Positions 11,745-23,946 are shown, counted from the stretch's first letter. The stretch: DNA of 64,000 nucleotides from Gigaspora rosea (GCA_003550325.1 QKWP01000196.1:251146-315145); one strand, 5' to 3'. The notes: generated by a model from the letters alone, not told the origin. Program-made: numbers and translations.

Positions 11745-12918
11745 GAAGTTTTATAAATATTGACTGTTCCGATGATTCCTCGTACCAAAATTTTCAAAAC
11801 AGCCAACCTACGAAAACTGTATTTAACACATAAAATAGGAAATTGGCTCTACTAAAAGCACACTAGAACAAGAGACTCTCTATTGAGGAACTGAAACACC
11901 ACAGGAAATAGGAACTTGGGATGTCTTTTGACAGACTTGATAGAGAAGTACTCCCAGTTACGACTTTGGCACTATTGAGCAAAGATGAGCGAGCACTGAT
12001 CTAGAGTTTAGTTTTGAAATGTGTTATTATATTTAGTATAACTCCTACCAACTCCTTTACATTTGGTACTTTTCTGGGCTTTTTCTTGTTACTTTTTGGA
12101 ATTTTCGAAATTTCACCAAAAATTGGGAAATCTAGTTTACCTTCTCCAAAAGATCGGCAGTATTTACTCTTTCCAAATTGGAATAACACCTACCAAATTG
12201 GATCAAGTCACGAGGGCATTTTGAACTTGTCTAAAACAAACAATGAATGACACATAAACACATAGAAACCAAACTGAACTGAAATTTCTTCTGACGCATC
12301 CTGACGCTAGCGTATTTAGTTATCTTTCTATCATTTCTTTACTATATGTAAATATAGTACTTTGGTAAAGCTAAATGCTTTATACAGTCTATATAATTTT
12401 AAACTAGTTCTTGCAAATATTTATTTTTTTTTCTTTTGTCTTTTTGTTTATTCTCATTTTATATTTGTTTACTTTGGATTTCGTGTAGGTTTTGTAGTAG
12501 TATCCCCTTTTATATTTTCTTTTGTTTTCTAAAATATTTGCTGTTCATATGGGTCTTGATTTAATACTTCTTGTCCTAGATGCTAGATAAGGAAGATCAA
12601 AAGAAAGTTAGTAATGTTGGCAAGCCTTCTTGAAGCATTAAAAGAAGAAAGAAGATGAGAAGATAATTTCTTGCTTGTTATAAAAAGGGAAAGACCTTTT
12701 TATTTCGGCTTTAAAGAGCTAGATGAGCTATCTATTTTAATACCAATTTGGTATCAAAGTAGTGTGGCAAGTCACATTTAGGTATCCGGATATTTAGGTA
12801 ACAACTGAATGGCCAGATAATGCTAAACTTATGTTATTAGGTAGTCCTATATAGATGCAGTAGTAAATACAAGTAGCTTAATAAAGTATTAGCATGGCTG
12901 CTTAAATTAGAAAAAAAC
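11745..12918 (+). mobile_element. Poly(A)-ended retroposon (~1.17 kb), copy 1, with 12-bp target duplication
   Basis: TACTATATTATT occurs at 11733-11744 and again at 12919-12930 just after a short A-run. The 5' end (ACTGTTCCGATGATTCCTCG) and the block around AAAAGATCGGCAGTATTTAC (12150) align with the copies at 21.6 and 46.6 kb, as does the 3' end CTTAATAAAGTATTAGCATGGCTGC. A pyrimidine-rich segment precedes the 3' end. Diverged; the short ORF 12014-12250 is not convincing. TSD plus A-tail indicate target-primed retrotransposition. Confidence 0.75.
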
Positions 12919-13142
12919 TACTATATTATTTTGCTAAGTGCTGTTTTGGCAAAGACAGAATTGTTGATTTTCTATAAACTTGTTTTTTGAATAGTTCTCA
13001 GTATTTTAACTAGAGAAGTTTCTAGCAACGTAATTTTTTTCATACTGTTTAGCACGATAACTAATAATACTATATAATAATATATACTAACTGAAACATT
13101 AAAAAATTCAATAAATAAAAACTATATAAAGCTTTAAAAATA

Positions 13143-13781
13143 TAGTCAACCCTCAATAAATGCAACTTGTAGGAACAAACCTACAACATGCATTTAGGGA
13201 GGTTTGCATTTAGAGAGAGCCAATTAAATTGCAGCTTTAAAAATTAGATCATCAAGTTTGTATAACTTTACTTAAAACTGTATAACCTATTTTAAATACT
13301 AAAATTTGATTGACTATGTGTTCAAGAGAACATGCATTTACAAAATATAGAATATGAATTTATCATTACAGTCAATCCATAAATGCAACTCATAGGGACA
13401 AGCCTACAACATGCATTTAGGGAGGTTGCATTTAGAGAGAGCTAATTAAATTGCAACTTTAAAAATTAGATCATCAAGGTTGTGTAACTTCTACCAAAAC
13501 TGTATAACCTATCTTAAATACTAAAATTTAATTGGCTACGCGCATTTAGGGAGGTTAGTGTGATATAAAATGTTATTTGCATTTACAGAATATAGAACAT
13601 GCATTTAGCACTAATAACATCTTATAAAATAAAAAAAAAAACATGCATTTAGGGAGGTATTGCATTTATAGAGGTTGCATTTATGGAGATCTGACTGTAA
13701 TAACATTTTGCGGAAAAGAAAAAACCATGCATTTAGAGAGGTATTGCATTTAAAGAGGTTGCATTTATGAAGGTTCAACTG
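13143..13781 (+). mobile_element. CAGTC/GCATTTAGG MITE interrupted by a second copy of itself (13369-13697)
   Basis: The outer copy runs from TAGTCAACCCTCAATAAATG to ...AGGTTCAACTG. The inner copy, CAGTCAATCCATAAATGCAA to ...TGGAGATCTGACTG, is flanked by TA (13367-13368 and 13698-13699). Removing it restores the outer element (GAATTTATCAT-TA-ACATTTTGC). Confidence 0.85.
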
Positions 13782-13885
13782 TATATCATTTATTTTATAA
13801 TTTATTTATTTATTATATTATCCTATCATATTTTATTCTGAATCTAACTACTATATTACTAATCCCAAATCTAATTACTATATTA

Positions 13886-14099
13886 TAGTCAACTCTCTCT
13901 AATTCAAACTGCCGGGACTGCTTTTTTTTACTATATAAAAATTTGAAAAAGTTCAGTTTTCAAAAAGTTATATATAGCTTATCCGAACTTTATAACAAAA
14001 TTTACAAATGTTCTAAAAGATTTTGTTCAGTTTAGAGAGAGTTTAATAGTGTTCAATTTAAAGAGGTTTGGATTAAAGAGAGACAACTGTACAAAACTA
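13886..14099 (+). mobile_element. TA-flanked CAGTC-ended MITE (pogo-like?), copy 2
   Basis: Close match over its full length to 620-823; flanked by TA at 13884-13885 and 14100-14101. The first two bases are TA instead of CA. No ORF. Confidence 0.78.
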
Positions 14100-14109
14100 C
14101 TTTTTTATA

Positions 14110-15060
14110 AATCCTGACTCTTAACTTTACTGTGCTGCCTGTTTGAGTCTAAATCTATCATGCTACCTGTTTCAAATTTAACTCTACTAAGCTACCTGTC
14201 CCAAATCTAACTCTACCATATTATCTATCCCAAATCTAACTCTACTATACTACCTGTCCTGAATCTAACTCTATCATACCATGTGAATCTAATTCTATCA
14301 TGCTACTTATCTTGAATCTAATTCTATTGTACTACTTATCCTGAATCTAATTCTACCATTCTACTTGTCCAAAATCTAATTCTACTGTACTACTTATCCT
14401 GAATTTAATTTTACCATACTACTTGTTCTGAATCTAATTCTATTATGCTATTTGTCCTGAATCTAATTCTACTGTCCTACTTGTTCTTGTCCCAAATCTA
14501 ATTTTACTGTGTTAATTATCTCAAATCTAATTCTATCGTACTATTTATCCTGAATTCAATTCTACTGTGCTACTTGACCTGAATCTAATTCTACTGTACT
14601 ACTTGGTTTGAATTTAATTCTACTATGCTATTTGTTTCAAATTTAATTCTACTATGCTACTTGTCCAAATCTAATTCTACTATACTACTTGTTCAAATCT
14701 AATTCTACTACTTTTTGTCCTGAATCTATTTCTACTGTGCTATTTGTTCTAAATCTAACTCTTTACTATGCTACTTGTTCCAAGTCTAACTCTACCATGC
14801 CACTTGTTTCAAATATAACTACTATGCTACTTGTTCAGAATCTAACTACTGTACTACTTGGTCTGAATTTAACTACTACATTACTTGTTCTGAACATAAC
14901 ATGCTACTTGTTTCAAATCTAATTACTGTGCTACTTGTCCTAACTAACTATTGTGCTACTTGTTTCAAATCTAACTACTGTACTACTTGTCCTGAAACTA
15001 ACTATCATGCTACTTGTTCTGAAACTAACTACTAGTCAAGTTGCTAGTTATCATGCTATG
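14110..15060 (+). repeat. ~0.95-kb minisatellite, ~28-30 bp CTGAATCTAATTCTACTATG unit
   Basis: About 30 diverged copies of a unit reading CTACTTGTCCTGAATCTAATT. Units shorten toward the 3' end. A similar short tract lies at 13845-13885 and the inverted array at 11.03-11.29 kb. The ORF at 14689-14922 is simply this repeat translated. Confidence 0.85.
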
Positions 15061-15472
15061 TCCAGTTGCTAATTATTATAGTATGTATTAAACATGATGT
15101 GATTTATGTCTAATGAAATTAGGTATTTATATTGCTTGCTATGGATTTAATAATAATATTGGTAATTGGCGATTGGTTGGATTTAAATTTATATAATAAT
15201 CTGTACTATGCATATTGTTTACTTGTTTACATTTTTTTAACCAATCAAATCAAATGTCCACCATGCTAGTTATAATTAGATAAAAAAAAAATTAAAATTT
15301 TTGAACTTACCGATAGATTATAAAGTGTATTAATAAAATTTATTCAAATTATTTTAAAATTTCAAAATATATACAATTTTGTATTCCAAACAATTTTATT
15401 TGGATCATTATTATCGATTTACTTGATATAATTTTAACCTTTATATATAGTTATAATATATAGTATGATTAT
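15061..15472. other. AT-rich DNA, no gene seen
   Basis: Contains AATTTCAAAATATATACAAT followed by ATTTGGATCATTATTATCGA words that recur near 30590-30680 in inverse order, so probably element-derived. Confidence 0.35.
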
Positions 15473-15998
15473 TTAATTGATGATCCAGATAAGATCAGCA
15501 GTATTACTATATTGGGACAATAGTAAATTTTGGGGATAAGTACAATATAAATTTTTATTATATACTGGAATCTGAGCGGCATACAATGAAAAGTATTTTT
15601 TTTATTAAATTAACAGCCAAAGTCAAATAATTGAAAGTTGTAGAGTTCACTAAAACACATCTAATGTAATTATATCATTCAAATTGGCCCAGTGAAGACT
15701 GAGATATCACTAAAAAATGATTGGCTGACTATATAAATTTTTATAAAAATTTTATATAGTCAAAATCGCCTTTTTTGTGATGTCTCATTCTTCATCAGTC
15801 CAATTTAAATGATATATTCATATTAGATGCGTTTCAGTGAGTTCTACAACTTTCAATTATTTGACTTTGGCTGTTAACTTATTAAAAAAATACTTTTTAT
15901 TGTACGCAGCTCAGATTTCAGTATATAGTAAATTTTATAGAACTTTGCCCCAATTCTAATATAGAAATTCTGCAGATTATATCTGGATTAGTAATTAA
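15473..15998. mobile_element. Palindromic foldback element, TTAATTGATGATCC ends, copy 2
   Basis: Same ends and layout as 8755-9304 but more diverged. Arms carry the core at 15631-15708 and, inverted, about 15780-15856; the centre is TATATAAATTTTTATAAAAATTTTATATA-like. No ORF. Confidence 0.85.
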
Positions 15999-16020
15999 AT
16001 AAAAAAATTTTTTTAAATAA

Positions 16021-16215
16021 GGAGAGTGCTATTTATCACCTGATTTTTTAGATGAGTGGGGTTAGGGTCTTAGCTGGGTTGGGTCAGATTAAACCCAGGT
16101 CGGGTCAAACACAGGTTAGAAAAAACCCAGGTCGGGTTAGACTCGGGTCAGAAAAAACCCGGGTCGGGTCAGACCCGAGTCAGAAAAAACCCGGGTCGGG
16201 TCAGGCCCGGAAATG
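16021..16215. repeat. GC-rich tandem array, AACCCGGGTCGGGTCAGACC unit
   Basis: Four or five ~30-bp units (AAACCCGGGTCGGGTCAGAC) follow a GAGAGTGCTATTTATCACCT end like those of the 20.2/21.4-kb MITEs and a TTAGGGTCTTAGCTGGGTTG segment that matches, inverted, 21265-21305. A striking composition jump in AT-rich surroundings. Confidence 0.75.
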
Positions 16216-17378
16216 ATGGGTGACACATGACAAAACCATTTCATTGCAAAAATAAATAAATAATTAATTAATTTATTATAAAAAAGTATTCATCTGATAA
16301 AAAGAACTTTGTACATACGTACAATTTTTACAGGCAAAATTCTCGTGATCTAGTAATTAGATCTGTATCATTTTAAAGTATATATGTAGCGATCACAGAT
16401 CAAATTACCAGGAATGTATGGTTTTACTGGTATCTAAATCGAAGACAAAATCTTAAAGCTGATTGGTGTACATTTTTTCTTATGATCATTACCTGTTTTA
16501 TGTTAAAGGCGGCAGTGAGTTAAAAGATTAGCATATGGGCTGAATAGATTGACAAAACATTTTTTCACTTTGCTGGGCAAAGAATAGGTTTTTCAATCAT
16601 AGACAATATGAAAAAATGCCAATCAGTCTTGGTTCGATAAAAATAATTATCTCTTTTCCAAATAAAGCAACCAAATCATTAACCTTTTTTGGGTTATTTT
16701 CCTTGTTTATATTCAATATCTGATATCATTTTACGTAATTTACTATTCATATAATCAAAAATAATAATAATAATAATAAATAAATTTGTTGGTTATTCGC
16801 TCTTACTTGGTTTTTATTCTAATCACGGTTTGATTTCAATTATTTAAACGAATTAACCAAGAGTGACTACAAAGAATGCAGGTTTTATAATAATACAATT
16901 ATTAATGATTGTGCATTATTATAAATATTATCACATGACCCGCACTTTTTGGTAGTTTGCCCTGGTTAATTCAGTTATTAAACAATCAAAGCTATAATAT
17001 ATATACTTAGTCTATAAAAACAAATACGACAATATAATAAATCATACAATTGTTATTCAATTAGTCATAATGATTTCTAATGATCTATTGTTTGATAGTA
17101 ATAATTAATAACTTAAATAATTAGTATGAAATAAATTATGTGTTTATTAATAAATTTTTATTCATTTAATTACCTATCCCAATATCAATGGAGCAGTAAC
17201 TTTATTTAATTAAACAAATCATTATTAATTTGGTCATACAGTATTACACTATCCTTGGCTAATGAACTAAAAGATTATTTTAATTAAGGTTTTTTTTTTC
17301 AAACAGCTCATAGAAACCTTGCTTTTGATTGGATGAAACATATATAATCTGATTTTGAATTTTCAATTTGATCAAATA
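16216..17378. other. Apparently unique sequence, no gene recognised
   Basis: Less repetitive than its surroundings but without a convincing long frame, splice pattern or domain on either strand. Contains an AAT microsatellite at about 16765-16785. Confidence 0.4.
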
Positions 17379-17588
17379 ATGATACGCATGTTAAACATAT
17401 CAGCAGATCGGCATAGTTGGGTAAATCGACCAATTATGATCAAGGATTATCAAAAAAATTTTGCTCGAAAATTTATTATAGAGCGAATTTTCACAAAAAC
17501 GGCCTTTTTAACCAGCTTTGCATTTATAATTAAGTACGTAGAGCATTATGAAATTCATGTATTTAATTATAAGCCAAAAGTAGATTAA
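17379..17588 (+). CDS. Candidate small hypothetical protein, 69 aa
   Basis: An ATG at 17379 opens 69 codons ending at TAA 17586-17588. The product starts MIRMLNISADRHSW and contains one moderately hydrophobic stretch (TAFLTSFAFIIKYVE) followed by a polar tail. Local base composition is less AT-biased than the flanks and the frame is not built from repeats, the only reasons to list it. No family is recognised. It could equally be chance or an exon of a gene disrupted by the gap just downstream. Confidence 0.2.
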   Translation: MIRMLNISADRHSWVNRPIMIKDYQKNFARKFIIERIFTKTAFLTSFAFIIKYVEHYEIHVFNYKPKVD

Positions 17589-17736
17589 AAAGGCCATTTT
17601 TTTGAAAATTAGCATCCGAATTTACCCTTGATAGTTACCAACCCATCTTACAATGCCCAACCCATCCTAAAACACCTGAGTATTTCAACAAACGGTAAAA
17701 GTACTTCTTTCTACAGCTTAGCATAGCTCTTTTATT

Positions 17737-18085
17737 NNNNNNNNNNNNNNNNNNNNNNNNNNNNNNNNNNNNNNNNNNNNNNNNNNNNNNNNNNNNNNNN
17801 NNNNNNNNNNNNNNNNNNNNNNNNNNNNNNNNNNNNNNNNNNNNNNNNNNNNNNNNNNNNNNNNNNNNNNNNNNNNNNNNNNNNNNNNNNNNNNNNNNNN
17901 NNNNNNNNNNNNNNNNNNNNNNNNNNNNNNNNNNNNNNNNNNNNNNNNNNNNNNNNNNNNNNNNNNNNNNNNNNNNNNNNNNNNNNNNNNNNNNNNNNNN
18001 NNNNNNNNNNNNNNNNNNNNNNNNNNNNNNNNNNNNNNNNNNNNNNNNNNNNNNNNNNNNNNNNNNNNNNNNNNNNNNNNNNNNN
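17737..18085. other. Assembly gap (349 N)
   Basis: Run of undetermined bases; nothing can be said about its content. Confidence 0.99.
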
Positions 18086-18344
18086 CATTTTTGTCATAAA
18101 AAAATCATTTATCTTTTTATAACTATACTTGTCATTTATAGTTTATATAATAATTATTAATAATCACATTGATATTTGCATTGATACAAAGAATTTTGAA
18201 AATATATATTTAAATGCTCATTATAGTGATATCTATCAATTAAACATCGCCGCTTGTTGATAATATTTGATCAAATGTCTCACGAATCATGAACCATATC
18301 TCAACTATCCTAATCCAAACACTAAATGCTTATCCAAAAGAGCT

Positions 18345-18560
18345 TGTTAGAATAGCAACAATAAAAAGCCGCTAGGATGATTATTTAATATAACCATAAG
18401 GAGTTTTTAGAATGGTTATTTATCGCTAACTATAAAGAGCTGCTAGAATAATTATTTAACATTAATCATAAAAACTATTAGAATGATTATTTAACACTAA
18501 TCATCAAAAGTTGTTAGAAAGATAATGCTAACCATAATGAGCTGTTAGAATGATTATTTT
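18345..18560 (+). repeat. Tandem ~36-40 bp repeat, GTTAGAATGATTATTTAACA unit
   Basis: Five or six imperfect units combining TAACCATAA(A)GAGCTG and TTAGAATGATTATTTAAC. Just downstream, 18625-18780 has several AACGTGTTA / CACGTTAACA palindromic words. No gene. Confidence 0.7.
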
Positions 18561-18780
18561 TAAATGTTGATCCGTGTAAACTTGATTAACATAAATAATC
18601 CCTTTTTGTAAAATCTTTATAACACATTAACGTGTTAGCACTTATGCGTGTTAAGGGACACAGATTATAAATATTCTCGATAGCACGTTAACATGCTAAG
18701 CTTAGTAGTACCATTGTTAAAAAGCACATAGTATTAAACAGTATGTTAACGTGGCAAATAACACATCAATGTGTTGTATA

Positions 18781-20172
18781 TTAAATTAAAATGTATATAA
18801 GCGAATGAATTTGACTTCAATAAAAAGAGAGACAGATAAAAAGGGGTTCCCTCCGATTTTACTTAATGAAAATAAAGGAAGTAAACTAGTGTAGAGCTGA
18901 AGAGACCTTTATTTGAGTAAATCAGAAACTTATCTCCTAGTATCTATTAGAGTTAAATCGGTTAAACGTATACGCTCTCCCTCCTTTAATAGTTTCACTA
19001 TTTTACATCTCGCTTATTATGTAATAGAAATTTGAAAAAGACGTAGTTTGTTTACCTATATTTCGCAGAATATTATAACCACATTATAGAACTTGGATTT
19101 GTTATCACTTGTATACTAAAGTTAATAATAAAATCAGTCGAATATCTGTTAAATTGAATATAAACACAAATAATAGATCCAAACTCTACTATAATAGATT
19201 ATATACTATAAAATTGATTAAAAAATGGTTAAATCTAACCTATGATTTAATGGTAGGTCTAATATTTAGTAGTATTAATGGTAGGTCTAATATTTAGTAG
19301 TATTAATGGTAGGTCTAATATTTAGTAGTGATTTAAAAAAAAAAGGTTGATTCAAATATAGATATAAAACAAAAAAAGAACGATTTAAGTATAATTGAAA
19401 AAAATGAAACATGTGATACTAAGAGAACTACTTTAAATTATTAAATCATTAATAAATATGAACTATATTTATTATTATTAATCTATTACGTCAAGAATCG
19501 CCCGAATCATTTTTTCAATAAGTGAAAATTGAAAAATGACAACTGTAAAGTACTGACTCTATGATTTAATACCCGGAGCAATTCATATTATATACGAAGA
19601 ATAATGCCTTTATGCTTTGGAGGATAACCTGTTGGTGTAAAACATACTAAAAACTGGCAAAGTTAAAATAAAAAAAATGCACACCAGATACATCTCAAAC
19701 CGAGAAATATTATTAATTACCAATCCATGGTTGTGATTTCTGTTATATCGTTTAGTTGATTAATTAATATAAATTATAGTTAGTTGATAACTAGTTGATA
19801 ACTAGTTGATAACTAGCAATTAATTGTAATCGAACCAGTTGATAATAAATCGATTAGTTGAAAAGTTGCCAACTAGTAGGTTTTTCAACTAACGATTTGG
19901 AACACTAAGTCACGCTAAACCAGAAATGGATGTTAAACTGTAAAAAATGCAAAATATCGTCTAGGGCATGGTTTGAGTAATGGCCAAGATGAAGCTTAAT
20001 TTGATCATAATTCAAAATTACACTTTTGGAAGTTATTTTGCATTTATAAGAAAAGTCCAATTTAAAAATGTTGAATAATAACTCCGATATAGATAGTATC
20101 AAATTCAGCTGATTTGAAGGAATGTGATGAATTTTATGATCATCAATAATTATTTTTTGGTAATGTTTTTGA
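18781..20172. repeat. AT-rich DNA with small tandem arrays
   Basis: An exact 28-bp unit, TTAATGGTAGGTCTAATATT..., is present three times at 19247-19329. A TAGTTGATAAC unit is repeated three or four times at 19779-19816. The rest shows no recognisable gene; the ORFs at 19109 and 19905 have no family features. Confidence 0.55.
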
Positions 20173-20175
20173 TAA

Positions 20176-20328
20176 GGGCAGTGTCATTAATCACCTGATT
20201 ATTTTTTATCAGAGGCCTACCCCTCTCCCTCTCCTTTAATATATAAATAGTCAGGTTCCTTTTATATAATTTCACTTTTTTTTTACCCCCTCCCCCCCTA
20301 AAAAATCACCTGATTTTTGTTACTCCCC
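20176..20328 (+). mobile_element. Tourist/Harbinger-like MITE, GGGCAGTG ... ACTCCCC, TAA duplication, copy 1 (153 bp)
   Basis: GGGCAGTGTCATTAATCACC at the left and inverted AAATCAGG...GGGGAGTAAC at the right, flanked by TAA at 20173-20175 and 20329-20331. The interior contains a poly-C/T tract. Ends starting GGG/C with a 3-bp TTA/TAA target are the signature of the PIF/Harbinger superfamily. Confidence 0.85.
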
Positions 20329-20339
20329 TAATAGTACTG

Positions 20340-20520
20340 TCATTTATTTGTCATTTTAATGTCATTTATAAAAATATTTTTTATGACTTGTCATATTATC
20401 ATAGTTTTGTATAAATTTTTTTTATAATAAATGACATTGTCATTTTAAAATAACATGTCATTTATAGTCATTTTCATAAAAATTTTTATGACCTTGTCAT
20501 TTACCATCACTGAAAATAGC
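20340..20520. repeat. Cluster of TGACATTTA / TAAATGACA words
   Basis: At least seven GTCATTTA or inverse words within 180 bases produce several imperfect hairpins. No gene. Confidence 0.5.
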
Positions 20521-20704
20521 AACCCCGTGTCATTATTTCGTAATGAGAGGTAATAACTGCCAAAATTTCACCTGAAATTCAAGAATGTAGTAGTTTATAC
20601 AGCATATAAATCATGAATTAACCCCCACCCAGCAATTTCATGTATAAAACGGTCATAAAATGATTATATATTGCAAAAATTTGTTCTTCCTTAGTAAATG
20701 ACTG

Positions 20705-20737
20705 GCTTATATGTGTGCTGCGCGGCACATGTAAGCC
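20705..20737. repeat. Short GC-rich hairpin
   Basis: GGCTTATATGTGTGCTGCGC followed by GGCACATGTAAGCC folds into a stem of about 15 pairs around a GCGC centre, unusually GC-rich for the region. Confidence 0.6.
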
Positions 20738-20799
20738 CTTTGATAAAGTGATAATCTGATATCATTTTGTAATATTTCATTATTATGATAAATGGTTTT

Positions 20800-21060
20800 A
20801 AATTTTAGCCAACTTTTATTGAAAACTGATTCATAATATCAGTACAATCACATGAAATATGAGAGGAGTGGTTCTGTTTGACTTTTTTGATGCACTACGT
20901 TGATTTTTGAAAATCCTTTTATTTATCCAATTACAATATACCAGTACGATCATATAAAATGTGTGAGGAATGGTTTAATTAGTGTTTTGGGCGTGGCCTA
21001 TGCTGGATTTTCGCAGAATCCGTTTTTAGTAAAAGTAATGGTTTTCATCTATTTACCGGG
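20800..21060. repeat. Diverged direct repeat, no gene
   Basis: ATAATATCAGTACAATCACA (20835) and CAATATACCAGTACGATCAT (20934) start two related blocks of about 100 bases; the ORF 20900-21103 crosses one of them. Confidence 0.4.
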
Positions 21061-21084
21061 GTCATCAAAAAGGGGAAGGGAGAG

Positions 21085-21310
21085 GGTGATGACCCGGGTT
21101 TAACCCGGGTTGGGTTGGGTCAGACCCGGTCAGGTATGACATGAGGCGGGTCAGACCTGGGTTGGATTTGGCACGAGGTGGGTCAGACCTGGGTCAGGTT
21201 TAATATGAGGCAGGTTTGACCCAGGTCAGGTTTGACCCAAGTAGGGTCTGACCCAGGTCAGGCCCAAACCCGACCCAACCCGACCCATTAAGACCCCTAG
21301 TGGGGGTAGA
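21085..21310. repeat. GC-rich (G)GGTCAGACCTGGGT tandem array
   Basis: Irregular GGGTCAGACC and GACCCGGGTT units. The right part matches the start of the 16.0-16.2 kb array in inverse orientation, so both are probably the same element type. Confidence 0.7.
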
Positions 21311-21314
21311 GGTC

Positions 21315-21392
21315 CTATATATAATATAATATATATAATATCTGATATATATAAATATATATTTATATATATTATTATATATATATAATTTT
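21315..21392. repeat. AT microsatellite
   Basis: Alternating AT/TA with short interruptions. Confidence 0.9.
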
Positions 21393-21408
21393 TAATAATA
21401 GAACATAA

Positions 21409-21553
21409 GGGCAGTGTCATTAATCATCTGATTATTTTTTATCATAGGCCTACCCCCCTCCCTCTTTCTTAATATATATATAGTCAGGTTCTTATATATA
21501 ATTTCAACTTTTTTTACCCCCCCTAAAAAATCACCTGATTTTTGTCACTCCCC
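21409..21553 (+). mobile_element. Tourist/Harbinger-like MITE, TAA duplication, copy 2 (145 bp)
   Basis: Same ends as 20176-20328; flanked by TAA at 21406-21408 and 21554-21556. Adjoins the 5' end of a retroposon. Confidence 0.85.
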
Positions 21554-21554
21554 T

Positions 21555-22650
21555 AACTCTTTCTAACAATCACTTGGACCAAATTTCCCTACAGAAGAAA
21601 AACAAAACGCTTTTTGTTGGAGCGTTGATAGTAGTCGCAGGATCTATGGTTTTTACAAAGATCAACCTTCTCTATCTAGTGGGACTCCTTTGATATATTC
21701 AGCATACAAGCCAAAAGCATTTTAGTACAAGATAACTGGCAGGAGGTGACGCCCTTGTACAGAAAATTTTGGTGGTGCCATCACTACTCTATCGATGAAG
21801 TAACCTGTAAAAATATAATGGAGAACAACAAAGAAATGAGTTTTTCAACAACACTTTTCTTTAAATTTCTTACAAGTAGTTCCTTTGTATCATCTTTCAC
21901 GTCTTCTTGCCATTTTTCCAAAATTTTTGACAAAAAGTGGCGATTTGGCTTATCCCTTCCAAACGATTAGCAGTGTTTACTTTTCCAAATCCAGATGGAC
22001 CCAGTAGAATACAACTACATAACGTGTTTGTTTATGAATACAGTTTCGGTGCTACTCTATATGATGTTGCTCCAGTCGGATGGTTTAGGGATATCCGAGG
22101 TTGGACGTATAGTCGGAAGAAGATATTAGTTAAAGCGTTGCTTTATAGTAGAGATATACAATAGTTGCAATTGTTATATAATTTTTATTCAACCTACCAA
22201 GGGTTATAATAGTGTATTTTTTTTTCTTTTTTCCATTAGTTTTTGTTTCTTTTTTTTGTTAGACTAGCCTTCATGCTATACCATGTGGCTTTTTTTCTTT
22301 TTTGTTTTCCTCTTCCATTTTTCGTTTTTCTTTTTGTATTCTTGTTTTCTTGGCTTTGATCTTTTTTTTGTTTACCTCCTCTCCTTATTTGTCTTTAATA
22401 AATTCCTTGTTAGTTAAAGGAATATGAAGGAAAGAAGAAGCCATTTTGGTGTGGCACTTAGACTAGTTTAACATAGCCTCTAGTTTTTAGATTCGTCTTC
22501 AAATTAGTGCGGCAGGTTGTGCTTGGGCACCGTTAAGGCAGCCGGGTAATGTCAGATTTGCAAATTAGGAGTAAACATGTGTATTATGTAGCGATATACT
22601 TAGTATCTTAATAAAATACTGGCGAAACTGCCTAAGTGAAAAAAAATTTT
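21555..22650 (+). mobile_element. Poly(A)-ended retroposon (~1.1 kb), copy 2
   Basis: Starts around ACTCTTTCTAACAATCACTT and ends AATACTGGCGAAACTGCCTA followed by an A-run. The segment 21940-22160 is an open frame (FVYEYSFGATLYDVAPVGWF) that aligns closely with the copy at 46.6-47.7 kb, where one in-frame stop breaks it. A pyrimidine-rich 3' region (22210-22390) follows. Shared 5' and 3' ends in three copies suggest a defined ~1.1-kb family, not random 5' truncation. The target duplication is not resolved because a MITE abuts the 5' end. Confidence 0.72.
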
Positions 22651-23532
22651 TTTAATATTGAATAACTTTTGATTCGCTAGTCCATTTTTGATGATTTAAC
22701 TACTAAAATGTTCGCCTAAGTGAGATGATTCTAACAATCCCAAAATTATTAAATTCTAATCACAGGATCCTAAGATCAACAAGATTTGTATTCTATAAAC
22801 AATTAATAATTAGATATGTCTAATTTGGTGCACCTAAGTTCTATGATGAATACCACATACAATATTAATCTGAATCAGATAATTTTGGTGCCATTCAATT
22901 CGTCTCATTGAGATGAATCAAATGGCACATTCAATTTTGGCACAGTTTCTAATTTGGCGCACTAAAGATCACTAATGATATTTGTGAAACTATTGATTCC
23001 AATTATACGATTTAGGTACCATTCGATTCGTCATGATAAGACAAGTCAGATGGTACTAAAATTATATGATTATGATCAATAGTTTACAAGATATCATCAT
23101 TTAATCAAAATAACCTGTGTAAAGCAAAATTTGAAATTAAAATAAAATTGTTGATAACCTTTGATAGACTGGTCCGTTTTTTGATGATTTTACCACCAAA
23201 TTGACTGCCTTGAAGAAATGATTCCAATGAGCCCAAAATTGTTAAAATCTAATCACAGGATCACAAGATCGTTAAAGATTTTCTTATTATTTTAATGAAA
23301 TTAGATTAATTGACAATCCACCTGTTAACTAGAGAGTGGTCCTATAGGCGAAATGTGGTGTTCTTCCATCTAAAGTTTTTTACTTACTAAGTTAACGATA
23401 TATGTTTACTAATTGAAAATTGTAAAGCTCGTCGAGACGCATCTAACAGTTGTTAGATTATCCAAATCGGCCCAGTGGATAGTGAGATATCGTCAAAAAA
23501 CTATTGGCTGACTATGTGACAGAAATTACATA

Positions 23533-23904
23533 GGCGAAATGTGGCGTGCTTCCATCTAAACCTTTTTTTCTTACTAAGTTAATAATATATGTCCACTAAT
23601 TGAAAGTTGTAGAGCTCATCGAAATGCATCTAATAGTAGTTAGATCATCCAAATCGGTCTAGTAGATGGTGAGATATAGTGAAAACGATTGGCCGACTAT
23701 ATAAAATCTCTATGTAAAACAAACATTGTTTTATAGAGATTTTATATAGTCGGCCAACCGGTTTTCGACTATATCTCGCTATCCATTGAGCCAATTTGGA
23801 TGATCTAACTACTGTTAGATTAGCTTTACAACTTTCAATTAGTAGGCATGTATTGTTGACTTAGTAAGAAAAAAGTTTTAGATAGAAGCATGCCACATTT
23901 CGCC
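23533..23904. mobile_element. TA-flanked foldback element (GGCGAAATG TIR), inner copy, 372 bp
   Basis: GGCGAAATGTGGCGTGCTTC at the left and its reverse complement at the right, flanked by TA (23531-23532, 23905-23906). The two arms each contain the core (23600-23677 plus, 23770-23840 minus) and meet at a palindrome near 23700-23760 (ATTTTATATAGTCGGCC). It is nested in the loop of another copy of its own family. Confidence 0.82.
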
Positions 23905-23946
23905 TATAGTGATTTTCATATGATTTCTGTCACAGATTTTTATATA

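Noticed and set aside
14689..14922. 77-codon ORF with repeated LNLT motifs
   Set aside because: Translation of the ~29-bp minisatellite; periodicity follows the DNA unit.
17732..18097. 121-codon minus-strand ORF
   Set aside because: It is a run of undetermined bases translated as X, i.e. the assembly gap.
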